From positions 24,109,387 through 24,173,386 of the forward strand of contig NC_066515.1 of the NCBI RefSeq assembly GCF_024679095.1: a stretch of 64,000 nucleotides of DNA, written 5' to 3'. Below are positions 1-10,902 of the stretch, piece after piece; the first letter of the stretch is position 1; each line of letters begins with the position of its first letter. Both the position numbers and the translations under genes were made by a program. The notes beneath the pieces were generated by a model, which searched no databases, was not told the origin of the DNA, and saw only the letters and a list, made by a program, of their open reading frames with translations. The DNA comes from Eriocheir sinensis (Eukaryota > Arthropoda > Malacostraca > Decapoda > Varunidae).

Positions 1-580
1 TGTTTGCCTCAGAGAAAACAAGATGAGTGTTTGAGAGAGAGAGACTTGACACTCTTTATTTTTACACTTCAACCTTTTTATTCCTCTTCCTCTTCCTGTT
101 TCTTTTATATTTCAACTCATTTCTTCCTCTTCTTCCCTTTCTTAATAAGCCTCAGCCTTATTTTCCTTTCCTTCTCTACCCTTTCCAGTCCTTTCATCCT
201 CCCTTCCCTTCCTATTCCTTACCTTACCTCCCTCTCATTCTTGCCCTCCCCCCTTCTACCTTTGATCCCCTCTTACCTCCCTTTTCCTTATCTACTCTAA
301 CCTATACCCTTCCCTACCTCGACCTCCCTCCCTTCCCTTCCCTTCACCTATCTCCACTTCCTTACCGCTTCTAACCTCCCCTTTCTTAATCCCCTCCCCT
401 TCACTTATCCCCTACCCTTCCCTCCACCATCCTTTCTTACCCAATCCTACTTCCTTTTACCTTACCTTCAGCTATCTCCCCTTCCCCTACTCCTCTAACC
501 TCTCCTCTTAACCCCCTCTCCCTCCCCTCCCTCACCCTCCCCTCGCCCTAAATCTCTCTCATCCTACCTGTATCATTTCC
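1..580. other. Pyrimidine-rich low-complexity domain
   Basis: After about 60 bases of mixed sequence, the + strand is almost only C and T, with short CCCTT, CCTTCC and CTCC motifs and no clean period. The open frames here translate to Phe/Leu/Pro/Ser strings that reflect this composition, so no gene is supported. Confidence 0.8.
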
Positions 581-863
581 GTTAGAACCTGATTGATGGG
601 TTTGTCTTACCTTATCTGTCTCCCCTTGATAGCGGCTGATCCCTAGATAGAACATTGGCACATTTTCATATAGACTTCTTATTTATCTTTTTTTTTTTTT
701 CTAGTGGCTCGTTAGTCCAGAGATCTCCCGCGTGTGCAATTTGTTTTTTTTATCTCGATTTGTTTTGACACCTGGAGGAGAGATGTGGTTGAGGGTTTTG
801 GTTGCTTGGTTGAGTTGATGTGGATGTTGGCGCTGGTTTATTTGGTTGTTAAGATGTTTGGTT

Positions 864-864
<1 letters not shown>
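581..864. other. Short mixed-composition island
   Basis: All four bases are used normally here, with a T13 run near 690. I see no coding frame, splice pattern or RNA-gene motif that I would defend. Confidence 0.5.

Positions 865-936
<72 letters not shown>
865..936. repeat. (GT)36 microsatellite followed by TTTG repeats
   Basis: A perfect GT array is followed by four or five TTTG units to about 955, then T-rich sequence with short TTA, CTT and ACT runs up to 1150. Confidence 0.95.
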
Positions 937-939
<3 letters not shown>

Positions 940-1165
940 TTTGTTTGTTTGTTATTTTGTTTTTGTTGGTCTGTGTGTTGTTTGTTTCATTATAATATTA
1001 ATATTTGTCTTATTTCTTGTTTTTTTCTTCTGTTTTCTTATTTTCCTTTTACTATTCTCTTTCTTCTTCTTCTTATTATTATTTTTATTATTATTACTGC
1101 TTTCATCATTGTTATTGCTATTTCTACTACTACTACTACCATTTTTTAAGAATAACTGTTGTCTC

Positions 1166-1169
<4 letters not shown>

Positions 1170-1230
<61 letters not shown>
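1170..1230. repeat. (CT)30 microsatellite
   Basis: This is a perfect CT array. It is followed by a GGCGGCGG word and then a C-rich stretch (1231-1520) with runs of 9 and 7 C near 1340. Confidence 0.95.
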
Positions 1231-1232
<2 letters not shown>

Positions 1233-1521
1233 CGGCGGCCCGTGTGAGGCCTCGCCCGTCACTCTCCCGTCACCTCCTCCTTCACTCCGTCTACCCTGTC
1301 GACAGCCACCTGCTCCCCGCCCCCTCTGCCCCCCTTGCCTCCCCCCCCCGCCCCCCTGCCTCTCCGCCTCGCTGCCACTCTGTCGGCTTAGCTCCCCCCC
1401 TCTTCCCTCTCCCCCCCTTCCTCCTCTCCGTGTCGGCTTAGCTTATTCTTCCTTCCTCTTCTCTCTCCTCTCATTCCTTCTCTCCTTCACTCTTTTTTAT
1501 CTTCCTTGCCTCCAGTCTCCC

Positions 1522-1522
<1 letters not shown>

Positions 1523-1577
<55 letters not shown>

Positions 1578-1671
1578 CTTTTTACATTACAAAACCTTCA
1601 CCATTACCTCCTCTTCCTCCTGGTCTTCTTCTCCTCCACCTCCTCCTCCTCGTACTAGTCCTCTTCCAGCA

Positions 1672-1719
<48 letters not shown>
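1523..1719. repeat. (GT)27 and (CA)23 microsatellites
   Basis: A GT array (1523-1576) and a CA array (1674-1719) lie about 97 bp apart. Because one is the reverse complement of the other, the single strand could fold as a long GT:CA hairpin around a CT/TCC-rich loop. Confidence 0.93.
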
Positions 1720-1723
<4 letters not shown>

Positions 1724-1730
1724 CGCTTTA

Positions 1731-2035
1731 GTCTTTAGGTCGTGTTTCAGTCCTGTGGTCCCGACGCAAAAGAGTAAGGAGGGAGCATGTGACTCCTACT
1801 TCCTCCTCCTCCTCTTCTTCCTCCTCTCTCACACACACACGAGGGCTCCGGACGTGACCAAGAGTGATGAGACGCCATCCATCAGCCTTATCGGTACAGA
1901 AGTATTGTTGAGGGGCTCCATTGTGCGGCCGACTCCCCCGCGCCGCCCGGCCACTCGGGGCGCCGCTAATTCGAGTGTCACATGTCAACTCTGATAAAAA
2001 GAACGAGATAAGACTTCTGATTCTAACCTGGCGGC
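1731..2035. other. Mixed, partly CpG-rich island
   Basis: Normal-complexity sequence with several CpGs (CCCCGCGCCGCCCGG near 1937) is interrupted by a TCC/CA stretch at 1800-1840. Short open frames exist on both strands, but none shows a recognisable domain, so this is left as non-coding. Confidence 0.45.
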
Positions 2036-2040
2036 GGAGG

Positions 2041-2480
2041 AGGAGGAAGTGGAGGAGGAGGAGAAGGTGGTTTTGGCTGACTAATTATGTTTTTTTAGGT
2101 AGGTTTGAAGGGTAGGCGTGTGTAAAGGTTGACTGGTTATGGAGTTAAGGTAAGGGAAAAGGTAAGGATAGTTTCTTTGAGGGTGACTAATTACGTGTTT
2201 TAGGTAAGTCAGGTAGGCATAGGTGTGTAGGGGTTACCTGGTTATAGGGGAAGGTGTATAGTAAGGGGAAAATACACTGTGATAGGGAGGGTTAAGGTGA
2301 TGGAGGAGGATTCTTATTATCATTATTAATATTTGTTTTATTTCTTGTTTTTTTAATGTTTTTCTTCTTTTCATTTCACTATTCATTTTCTCCTTCTGAT
2401 GACTAATTACTGTTCTTTTAGGTAGGTTAGAGTGGTTGAGTGTGTATGGGTTGACTGGTTATGTAGGGGATATATAGTAA
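2041..2480. repeat. Diverged tandem repeat with GACTAATTA heads
   Basis: Three related blocks begin GACTAATTA at 2079, 2185 and 2401. Each continues through TTTTAGGTA(G/A)GT to a GG(T/G)T(G/A)CTGGTTAT-like end. The spacings are 106 and 216 bp, so the third copy sits two periods away and the block between has been replaced by T-rich sequence. Confidence 0.65.
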
Positions 2481-3870
2481 GGGGGAGATACAGTCTGATA
2501 AGGAGGGTTAATGTAAGGAAGGAGAAGGTTGGTTTATAGTGTACGTGATTGGAAGGAGGAGGAGGGGGGCGATCCCGTGTTGTGTGGCGGGGCATTGAGG
2601 GTTAAGATGAGGAAAGAGAAGGTGGGTGGTGGTGCGTGATGGTGTATGCTCAGTGAAGATGGTGGGTGGTGTGGAGAGAGAGACGGTTTGTAGGACGTGG
2701 TGTTGATAGGCTGGTGAAGGAGGTGGTGAAGTGGGAAAGTCTGTGTGTTACGGTGGTGTTGAAAGGTTGGAGGGAAGAGTTAAAGTTGCATATTTTTTTT
2801 TTTAAGAGAAGCTGATCAACAGTCATAGAAGGAGAGAAAATGATGCCTGTTTTGTTACGTGTAGAATAACAAAACACTTCCCGGGAAACTGAATCACTAT
2901 GCTTGAAGAGGGAAAAAAAGGAAAAGGAAAAAAAAAGGAAAAAAAGAAAAGAAAAAGAGTAAGAAATGAAAAACAAACAAACATTTACCTCGACCTACTA
3001 ACACTTAGAACACATTAGACAACACAACACAGCAAGAGGAGGAGTAGGAAGAGGAAGAAGAACAAGAAGAAGAAGAGGAAGAAGAAGAAGAAAAAAAGAA
3101 GAAAAAGAAGAAGAAGAGGAAAACCAGCATACGAGAGGCTTGGGCGAGATTCATTTACACTCAACAATAATATTTCACAATGCGATTAAGAGGAGTTTGG
3201 TTAAGAGGCAAGAGGCAATGGCGAGGCCGTGTACAAGAGGCGGATTGTGTCGAGGATTAAAGTTTGGCTCGAGTTTACAAGAGGAGGAGGAGGAGGAGGA
3301 GGAGGAGGAGGAGGAGGAGGATAAAAGAAGCTGAGTGAAGAATAAAAAGAAGAGAGAGGAAGTTAATATGAAAGAATAATAGTGGAGAGGAGGAAGAGGA
3401 AGATAACTGAAGAAAGAGGAAGAAGCAGAAAGAGATGGAAGAGGAAGACATGAAGAAATAAAAACACGATTAAACTAGAAAGGACAAGTAGGAGAATGAG
3501 AATAAGGAGAGGTGAAGGAGACGAGAAAGAAGAAAAGAGAAAGAAAGAAAGAAGATTATAAATTGGAAAAAAGGAAATTAAAAAGTAGAAGGAATAGTAG
3601 AAATAGGAAATAGGAAATAGGAATATGAGAAAGAAATTTGGAGCAAGAAGAAAAGAGAAGAGGGATTAAAACATGGATGAGAGAGAGAGAGGCGGGCAGC
3701 TTTGATGGGGCGGGGAGTGACAGGGCAGGCGGGGCGGCATGATAAGAAGGTATTAAATGGAAAGAAAAGTCCGAGTTAAATAAGATTGTGTTGATAAGGA
3801 GGAAGTGTGATGCGAGGCTGCTGTGTCTCTTTTATCTCTGTCGCCCCGCCGCTGTGCCCTTTGTTTTCTT
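2481..3870. other. Purine-rich domain with (GAG) array
   Basis: This is largely A and G on the + strand, with GGA, GAA and AAAG motifs. A clean GAG array lies at about 3281-3320, and AAAAAGGAAA-type runs lie near 2910-2960. It contains a few mixed patches (3125-3260, 3690-3760) but no gene. Confidence 0.75.
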
Positions 3871-3873
3871 TAC

Positions 3874-3927
<54 letters not shown>
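3874..3927. repeat. (ATT)18 microsatellite
   Basis: A near-perfect ATT trinucleotide array of about 54 bp. Confidence 0.93.
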
Positions 3928-4264
3928 GATCTTTATCTTCTATACTCCCTCTTCTAACTTTCCCTCCTCTTCATCTTACTCTCCCCCTTTCTTCTTCTCT
4001 CTTAACATCATCTCTTCATCCCTTCTTCTTACTTTCTCTCCTCCCTTCCTTTCTTTTTTCATCATCTCCCATCTTCCTTTTTCCCCACTTTTCTTTCTTC
4101 TCTTTCTTTCCTCCTTTTTATCCTTCCCTACTTCTTTCTTCTCTCTCTTATCTTTCTCCTTCCTACTTTCCTTTTCTTACTATTAATACGACTACTTCCT
4201 TCTTCTTTTTCTTTCTTCTTTTTCTCATTTCTGTTACCCTTCTTTCTTTCCCTCCTTCCTTCTT

Positions 4265-4304
<40 letters not shown>

Positions 4305-4560
4305 GTCATTCTTATTAATATTATCTGCATATTTTTATTTTCCTTGCTCCAATTTAATAATCCCTTAATGTTTTTCTTCCTTTAGTAATGTTGCTTCAGT
4401 CTCCCCTGTCAATCATTGTTGTGTATTTTTCCTCCCCACTCCTCCTCCTACTCTCCACCTCCTCCCTTCATCTCACTCCCTCATCACTCTTCTCTCTCTC
4501 CCCCCTCCTCCTCCTCCTCTTCCACCCCGCTCTCCCGCCCATCACTAGCGCCGCAAAGCA
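3928..4560. other. Pyrimidine-rich domain with (ACT) array
   Basis: C/T-rich sequence built from TTCC, CTTT and CCTCC motifs, with an ACT array at 4266-4304. Nothing coding is seen. Confidence 0.8.
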
Positions 4561-4841
4561 ATCCATCATCATGACTATCAGCCTCAACACACACATGACC
4601 GCCGGGAGCCTCGGGGCGCGATAAGATAGTGATAATTTTTGCGTCGGATAAGATAAAAGAAAGGAAAGCGGACGGGGGAACTTTTTTATTTTATTTATTT
4701 AGCGCTGTGATTGCGTTTTTTTTTTTTTGTGTGTGTGTGTGTGTTTTTGGAGAAGGGAGAGAAGACGTAGGGGGGGAATAGGGAGAGAAAGGAAGGAGGG
4801 GAAGGAGAGGGAAGAGGAAGTAAGGTAAGGTGATGTCATGT

Positions 4842-4842
<1 letters not shown>
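4561..4842. other. Small mixed island, then G-rich run-up to a GT array
   Basis: Normal-complexity sequence with a CpG-containing patch at 4600-4680 is followed by a T13 run, a short GT run near 4730 and a GGGGG/GGAAGG stretch. No gene is seen. Confidence 0.45.

Positions 4843-4898
<56 letters not shown>
4843..4898. repeat. (GT)28 microsatellite
   Basis: A perfect GT array. Confidence 0.95.
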
Positions 4899-4899
<1 letters not shown>

Positions 4900-5580
4900 G
4901 TTTTATTCACCGCCTAAGATCCTTTCCTAAGCTTTTTACGTCACGACCAACATAACATTTCATTGTGGCAAGTCTTGGTAACCTTGTCCTCAATTTCTTC
5001 TTTGTCTTTTTTTCTTCCCTCTTTTCTTCCTTGAGTTTTTGCTTCCTTCTTTTATTTACCTTTGCTCTTTTCCTTTATTCCTTTCCCTTCTGTTTTTGTT
5101 CCTGCTTCGTTCGATTCTTCAATATATTTACTCTGCCTTCCTTTTTCTTCCTCCTTCCTCAACTCTTTCTCCTTTTCTTTCATCTCTTCCTCTGTATTCC
5201 TATTTCTCTTTCTTTCCTTTTTATCTTACTCCCTTCGTTTCTTTTTCCTTCCATCCCTCTTTCTTCCTCTTTCCTCTCCTTCCCTTCCTTTTCACTTCTC
5301 CTTTTCCTTTTCTACTTCTTCATTCCTTCGTCTTCTCTCCCTCCTTTCTCCTCTAACACCACTCCCTCCTTCTCCTCCTCCTCCTTCTCTTCCTTCCCCC
5401 CTCCTTTCCTACTTCTTCATTCCTTCGTTTTCTCTCCTCCCTCCTCTTTCTCCTCCAACACCACCCCTCCTTCTCCTCTTCCTATCCTCTTTCCATGTCT
5501 TCTGTCCACTTCCTCCTTCTCTTCCTCCCCCACCACCACCTCTTCCTCCTCCTCCTTCCGCTCCTCCACTCATCTCTCTA
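4899..5580. other. Pyrimidine-rich domain
   Basis: After about 90 mixed bases the + strand is C/T, with CTTCC, TTTCC and CTCC motifs. A block reading CTACTTCTTCATTCCTTCG recurs at about 5313 and 5410. The Leu/Phe/Ser/Pro open frames of over 200 codons are compositional. Confidence 0.8.
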
Positions 5581-6225
5581 AATCACGGAAAGATGCACAC
5601 GCCTCCACCCGCAGCCCGACCCACCCTGCATCATGCCGACTCCTCTTTATTGTGTGAGGAAACGACTCGTATATTTCTTGCATTACTACGAGGGACGGGA
5701 AGGAGAGGGAGAGGGAGGGTGAGGGAGGAAGGGAGAGCGCCGGAGGGAAGGTGGAAGGGACATGTGGGTTGGTAAGACAGAAGGAAGGACAGGAAGATGT
5801 GTGGAAGGGAAGGAGAGGTAAGGAGAGGAGTTAAAAGGGAAAGGAAGATAGAGAAATTTGATGAAAGGAAATTGGGTTTGAAAGAGAAAGGAAAAAGAGA
5901 AAGGAATATGAGTGGAAGGGAAAGGAGAAGGAAAGAACAAGGAAGATGTGTGGAAGGAAAAGAGAGGTAAGGAGAAGAGTTAAAAGGGAAACAAAGAAGG
6001 AGAGAAGGAGAAATATAAAGAGGGGGAAGATAGGATGGAGGAAAAAGAAGATGATGATTGGAAGGGAGGAAGAATATAGGGAAGAGTGTGAAGAGGGGAG
6101 GAGGGGAAGATAGAGAAAAGGGAGAAAGAAGGATAATGATGGTGAAGAGAAGGGAAAGGGAGGGAAGAAAAGGGGAAGGATGGAAGGAGGAAGGGAGGAT
6201 CAACCGAGTCATTCCACCATCAAGA
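5581..6225. repeat. Purine-rich domain with a 149-bp duplication
   Basis: A short mixed segment (5581-5690) leads into A/G-rich sequence. The word GAAGATGTGTGGAAG occurs at 5793 and 5942, giving two copies of a unit of about 149 bp that also share the following GAGAGGTAAGGAGA block. The 232-codon minus-strand frame here is composition only. Confidence 0.7.
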
Positions 6226-6590
6226 AATATATATATGCATGTCTTTATCTCCTTTTCCTCTTCTTCCTCCTCCTCCTCCTCTCTACTTCTCTCTCCTCCT
6301 CCTCTTTCTTTCTTTTCACTTTCCTCCATTCTTATATTTCCTTCTTTCTTTCCTCTTCCTTCTTCCCTAGTTTTATCCTCCCCCTCTTCTTTCTTTCTAC
6401 TTTCCTCCCCACTTCTATCTTCTCCCTTCTTCCTTCTCTTCCTTTCCTACTTTTTTCTTCTGCCTTCTTCTTCTCCTCTTTCTTATACAATGTTTACTAT
6501 CTCTTAAAGTTGTTCGTCTGCTCAATGTCCCTTCTCTTCCTCTTCTCCTTCCTCCTCCTCCTCCTCCTCCTCCTCCTCCTCATGTAGCGG
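6226..6590. other. Pyrimidine domain ending in (CTC) array
   Basis: The strand flips from purine to pyrimidine across a short ATATATATGCAT switch at about 6225-6240. C/T-rich motifs then continue to a clean CTC array at 6551-6580. Confidence 0.75.
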
Positions 6591-6669
6591 GTCAGTAACG
6601 CCCATCACCTTATCACGACTGAGGGCGATATTGATGACCTTTCTCAACTGACTGTGAGGCATTAATTTG

Positions 6670-6671
<2 letters not shown>

Positions 6672-6764
<93 letters not shown>
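6672..6764. repeat. (CT)46 microsatellite
   Basis: A perfect array. It is preceded by a mixed 80-bp island (6591-6671) and followed by AT-rich, T-biased sequence (6765-7063) without genes. Confidence 0.95.
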
Positions 6765-6768
<4 letters not shown>

Positions 6769-7062
6769 TTTTTATTTTTTTTATTTTATCGTATATTCGT
6801 TTATTTTTACTAGTTTACCTGTTAATCACTTTATTTACTCACCTTTCTAATTTACCTCATTATTAGTATTTTCTCTATTCTTATTTTTCTTTTCTTTCAC
6901 ATTTTCTTTATTTTCTTCATATTTTTTTTACTTATTCTACGTCTGTTTTTGTGAGTGTATAAATTTTAAGTCTTTCTTTATTTATACATTTTACTAATTA
7001 TATCATTCTTGACATTTCTATTTCTTATATTTTTTTTGTTCGCTTTTCATTCCTGGCTTTCA

Positions 7063-7063
<1 letters not shown>

Positions 7064-7128
<65 letters not shown>

Positions 7129-7200
7129 CTACCCCCCCTCACCTCCACACACACACATCTACACCCCCTCACACCTACCCCCACTCCCCCTCTCCACCCC
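7064..7200. repeat. (CA)32 array with C-rich tail
   Basis: A perfect CA array (7064-7127) degrades into CCCCCCTCACCTCCACA-like sequence up to about 7217. Confidence 0.93.
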
Positions 7201-7375
7201 CACCCACCCCACACCACACATCATGCACTTCATAGCTGGGTAACAAATAATATTGAAAACTCCAACAACAATATTGGCCAAACGAACTTCACCACCCATT
7301 ACGTGCAGGAAATAGTGCGTTCCATATTTCCCGGCATGATGGAAGCGATTGCGTGCGACTCACTCATCCTGCTGC
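7201..7375. other. Unique island between microsatellites
   Basis: About 150 bp of normal complexity (7220-7370) lies between CA and GA arrays. I see no recognisable coding or RNA motif. Confidence 0.4.
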
Positions 7376-7457
7376 AGAGAGAGAGAGAGGGAGAGAGAGA
7401 GAGAGGGGGAGAGAGAGAGGGATAGTGAGAGTGAGAGAGTGTGAGTGTGTGTGTGTG

Positions 7458-7495
<38 letters not shown>
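7376..7495. repeat. Interrupted GA array with short GT insert
   Basis: GA units carry single-base interruptions (GGGA, GTGA). A GT run of about 8 units lies near 7446-7458, and a clean GA run resumes at 7464-7493. Confidence 0.92.
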
Positions 7496-7497
<2 letters not shown>

Positions 7498-7561
7498 TAT
7501 AGACAGATTTGACGTATTTACATCGGTTTTGTCTCCGTTTCTCCGCTTTACTGTTTTTTCT

Positions 7562-7565
<4 letters not shown>

Positions 7566-7607
<42 letters not shown>

Positions 7608-7666
7608 CGGAGCCAAAGTTGAGCTGTCATGTTTTTTGTAGTTGTGTGTGTAATGGGAGCGAATTA

Positions 7667-7724
<58 letters not shown>
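7566..7724. repeat. (CA)20 and (GT)28 microsatellites
   Basis: CA lies at 7566-7606 and GT at 7669-7724, separated by about 62 bp of mixed sequence. The two arrays are complementary and could pair within one strand. Confidence 0.93.
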
Positions 7725-7727
<3 letters not shown>

Positions 7728-7802
7728 TTTTGTTTTTGTTTACTCCTGACGGTTTAGAAAGAGCGTGATGATAGTGGTGTTTTATATATGGGGGAAAGGG
7801 GT

Positions 7803-7803
<1 letters not shown>

Positions 7804-7892
<89 letters not shown>
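7804..7892. repeat. (CT)44 microsatellite
   Basis: A perfect CT array. An 11-unit GA array follows at 7977-7999, making a second complementary pair with an 84-bp gap. Confidence 0.95.
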
Positions 7893-7897
<5 letters not shown>

Positions 7898-7999
7898 CTC
7901 CCTCTCCTCCCTTCCGCCTCCATTAATCTTCCTTCTATCACGTGACTTCATAATAAAGATAGGCAATTCGACCGTTGAGAGAGAGAGAGAGAGAGAGAG

Positions 8000-8232
8000 T
8001 TAACCCTTTCAATCCATATCCTTCTACCTTTTCTCTCCCTTCCCACCTTCACACAAAGACTCCTCCCTTCCCTCCCTTCCCTTCCCTCCCTTCCTTCTAT
8101 CGCCCATCACTCTTAATTCATTTTTCACTTCCGTCACGGTCATTATTTTGGTATTCATTACTCTTCTCTTTTTCTCCTTCATTCTCATTTCTCATGTCGA
8201 CGTCACACCCTTGGTCATTTTTTTCTCTCCTG

Positions 8233-8235
<3 letters not shown>
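8000..8235. other. Pyrimidine-rich spacer
   Basis: Mostly C/T, with one mixed patch at 8100-8220 that includes GTCGACGTCAC at about 8197. No gene is seen. Confidence 0.6.

Positions 8236-8313
<78 letters not shown>
8236..8313. repeat. (CT)39 microsatellite
   Basis: A perfect CT array followed by T-rich sequence. Confidence 0.95.
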
Positions 8314-8315
<2 letters not shown>

Positions 8316-8403
8316 TGTTTTCTTTCTTCATTGTTTTCTTTCGTATTTTTCTGATTTTCATTATTTTCCGTCTTTTCTTAGATTTTTTTTTAAAGATTAC
8401 TAT

Positions 8404-8404
<1 letters not shown>

Positions 8405-8461
<57 letters not shown>
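8405..8461. repeat. (CA)28 microsatellite and poly-C
   Basis: A perfect CA array. The next 80 bp carry C runs of 6-9 (8470-8530). Confidence 0.95.
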
Positions 8462-8464
<3 letters not shown>

Positions 8465-8574
8465 TAACCGCCCCCCTTCCCCCCTCCCCCCCCCACACAC
8501 ACACTCATAACAGCCCCCCTCCCCCCCCCACTACGTACTTTCTGCTTACCATATACCGTATAAATTATCTCTCC

Positions 8575-8770
8575 TAATTAAAGGTGTAATTACGTTCAGG
8601 TGGCGGGACATGTGTTAATTGTAGGTGGTTTGTACGGGAAATTGTAGGGGGCGGCGGGCAGGTAATTAATGGCGCGGCAGGTGTGAGGTTACCTGGGGAT
8701 TGAGTTTTAACAGATTGGTTAATGCGCGGGGCCCATTTATCATCCCTGTGTCTTTCTTAATTGATCTGTG
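8575..8770. promoter_or_regulatory. Candidate cis-regulatory island (homeodomain + E-box words)
   Basis: This low-repeat island of about 195 bp is dense in TAATTA/TTAATT-type words (about 8579, 8589, 8615, 8663, 8757). It also has CAGGTG E-boxes near 8597 and 8674 and ACCTGG at about 8692. One composite CAGGTAATT lies at 8659-8667. Such words are short and could be chance; the case rests on local density in sequence otherwise made of repeats. Confidence 0.3.
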
Positions 8771-8773
8771 TTC

Positions 8774-8880
<107 letters not shown>

Positions 8881-10232
8881 CTTTTCTTTTTCGTCTTTTT
8901 TTCTATATTATGTTTTATTTGTTTTTCTTTTTTCTTTCTTTATTCTTCCTTTCTTTCTCTTTTTTTCTGTCTCTCCTTTCTTTATTCTTTCTTTCTCTTT
9001 TTTGTTATTCTTCTTACACTTTTTCTATCCTTTTCTCTTGTCTTTCTCTTTTTCTTTCATTCTTTCTCTCCCCCTCTCTCTTTCCCCTCCTCCCTCTTCC
9101 TCTTTCTCTCTCTTTTCTCTTTCTAGTCTTTTATCAGTATTTAATTTAATCTCTTACATTCTTAAGCGCTAAATTTATATATATTTTTTCCCTTTGAACG
9201 CCAAGTGAAGGGTCGAACGGCAACAACAACTGGTTTGCATATTTTTAAGTTTCGTGTTTTTAATTTCCAGAATCCCTATATGGCCTTCTTCCCAATGTTC
9301 CTTTTGTTCCTCTTATATTATGTCATTCTCCTCTCTTGCTATTTATTTTCTCTTATTCTTCCTTCACTATGATGTATATATATTTGTGGTCTTGTGTTTG
9401 TGGTGTGTTTTTCTGCTTTATCTTCGTTTTTTCTTTCTCTTATATTCTATCATCCACTTCTTTTTAATTTTTCTCATTCTTCATTTTCTCTTTATGATTT
9501 ATGTGTATTTGTGTTTTTGCATTGTTTTGTTCATATATCATCTTCGTTGTCTTCCTTTGCTCCTTCTCCTTACATTCTGTCATCCACTTCTCTTGTTAAA
9601 TTTACATAATCGAGTTTATCATCTATTTGTGTTTACCTTCTCAATTCTTTCTCCTTACCAGTCGTCACATTCTTCTTTTTTTTTTACTCTTCTTAGCTTT
9701 ATCTTCTTTGGGATCTTTTCTAACATTCTCTTCCTTCCTTCACTTCTTATTCATTCCTCTTCTCTTCCTACTTTCCATTCTCCTCATCTTTCTTCTCACG
9801 CCTCCTTCTTCTCATACTCCTTTTTCCTCTTATCTTCTCATCATAATTATCTTTTTTTTCTGTTTATTCATATTTGCTCTTTCTTTTCCATTCTCTTCTA
9901 TTTCTCATCCCCCATCATCATCTTTTTCACCTTTCACCAATACTTCTCCTTCTCCTTCATCATCTTTTCCTCTTCTTCATACATCCTCTTACTTTCCTCT
10001 TTCCTCTTCTTCCATCCTTCTTTCACCTTTCACTAATATTTCATCCTTCTCCTTTATCATATTTTCCTCACCTTCATACATTCTCTTACTTTCCTGTTTC
10101 CTCTCTTCTTTCTTTCACCTTTCACTAATATTTCTCCTTCTCCTTCATCATCTTTTCCTCACCTTCATACATCCTCGTGCTCTCCTTTTCTCTCCTCCTT
10201 CTCCTCCTCACCTTTCACCATCACCACATTTT
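8881..10232. other. T-rich pyrimidine domain
   Basis: The sequence is built from TTCTTTCT, CTTCAT and TCCTTC motifs with weak internal repetition. TTTCACC/TTTCACTAATATTTC phrases recur at about 9933, 10027 and 10117, roughly 90 bp apart. One mixed patch of about 80 bp lies at 9165-9245. Open frames up to 260 codons are Phe/Leu/Ser-rich artefacts. Confidence 0.75.
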
Positions 10233-10281
10233 CCACCACCACCACCACCACCGCCACCAGCACCACCGCCGCCGCCGCCGC
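10233..10281. repeat. ACC/CCG trinucleotide array
   Basis: CCACCA units change to CCGCCG over the last 20 bp, followed by a short mixed patch (10282-10386) containing CpGs. Confidence 0.9.
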
Positions 10282-10386
10282 TGGATAGACGTATAGCCTT
10301 GTCTCGCCCCAACACTCGTGATAAATAGCGGGTCAGTTTCCCTGCGAGCCACCAGGAATGGAAGCCAGGAAGAGATGAATGACCAG

Positions 10387-10425
10387 AGGAGGAGGAGGAG
10401 GAGGAGGAGGAGGAGGAGGAGGAGG
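10387..10425. repeat. (GGA)13 microsatellite
   Basis: A perfect GGA array opening a purine domain. Confidence 0.93.
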
Positions 10426-10503
10426 GAGAGAGATAGCAAGGAAGGGAGGAGAGAAGGTGGTGGAGAAAACCAGATGGGAAGTGATTACTAGAGGATGGGG
10501 TGC

Positions 10504-10504
<1 letters not shown>

Positions 10505-10569
<65 letters not shown>

Positions 10570-10598
10570 CGCTCGCTCGCTCGCTCTCGCTCTCGTTC
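10505..10598. repeat. (CT)31 then (GCTC) array
   Basis: A perfect CT array passes directly into four or five CTCG/GCTC tetranucleotides and CTCTCG units. This is a compound array in which a CT unit has gained a G. Confidence 0.93.
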
Positions 10599-10648
10599 TC
10601 TCCGTAAAAGGCAACATAAAGGAAAGATAGGAAGAAGTAGAATGGAAA

Positions 10649-10902
10649 AGGAGGAGGAGGAGGAGGAGGAGGAGGAGGAGGAGGAGGGTGACGAGGAGGG
10701 AGGGTGGAAGAAGAATTTATTGACTTCGTAAGAGGAATTGGAGGAAGAGGGATAAAGGAGGAGGAGGAGGGAGAAGAAGTGGAGTTATAGTCATGAGAAG
10801 CGAAAGGCGAGAGGAGGAAAGGAGATAGGAGGAGGAGGAGGAAGAAGAAGAAGAAGAAGAAGAAGAAGAAGAAGAAGAAGAAGAAGAAGAAGAAGAAGAA
10901 GA
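10649..10902. repeat. (GGA)13 and (GAA)20 arrays
   Basis: A GGA array (10649-10687) and a GAA array (10841-10902) lie inside a purine-rich stretch. The Ser-repeat frame on the minus strand is the GAA array read backwards. Confidence 0.93.
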
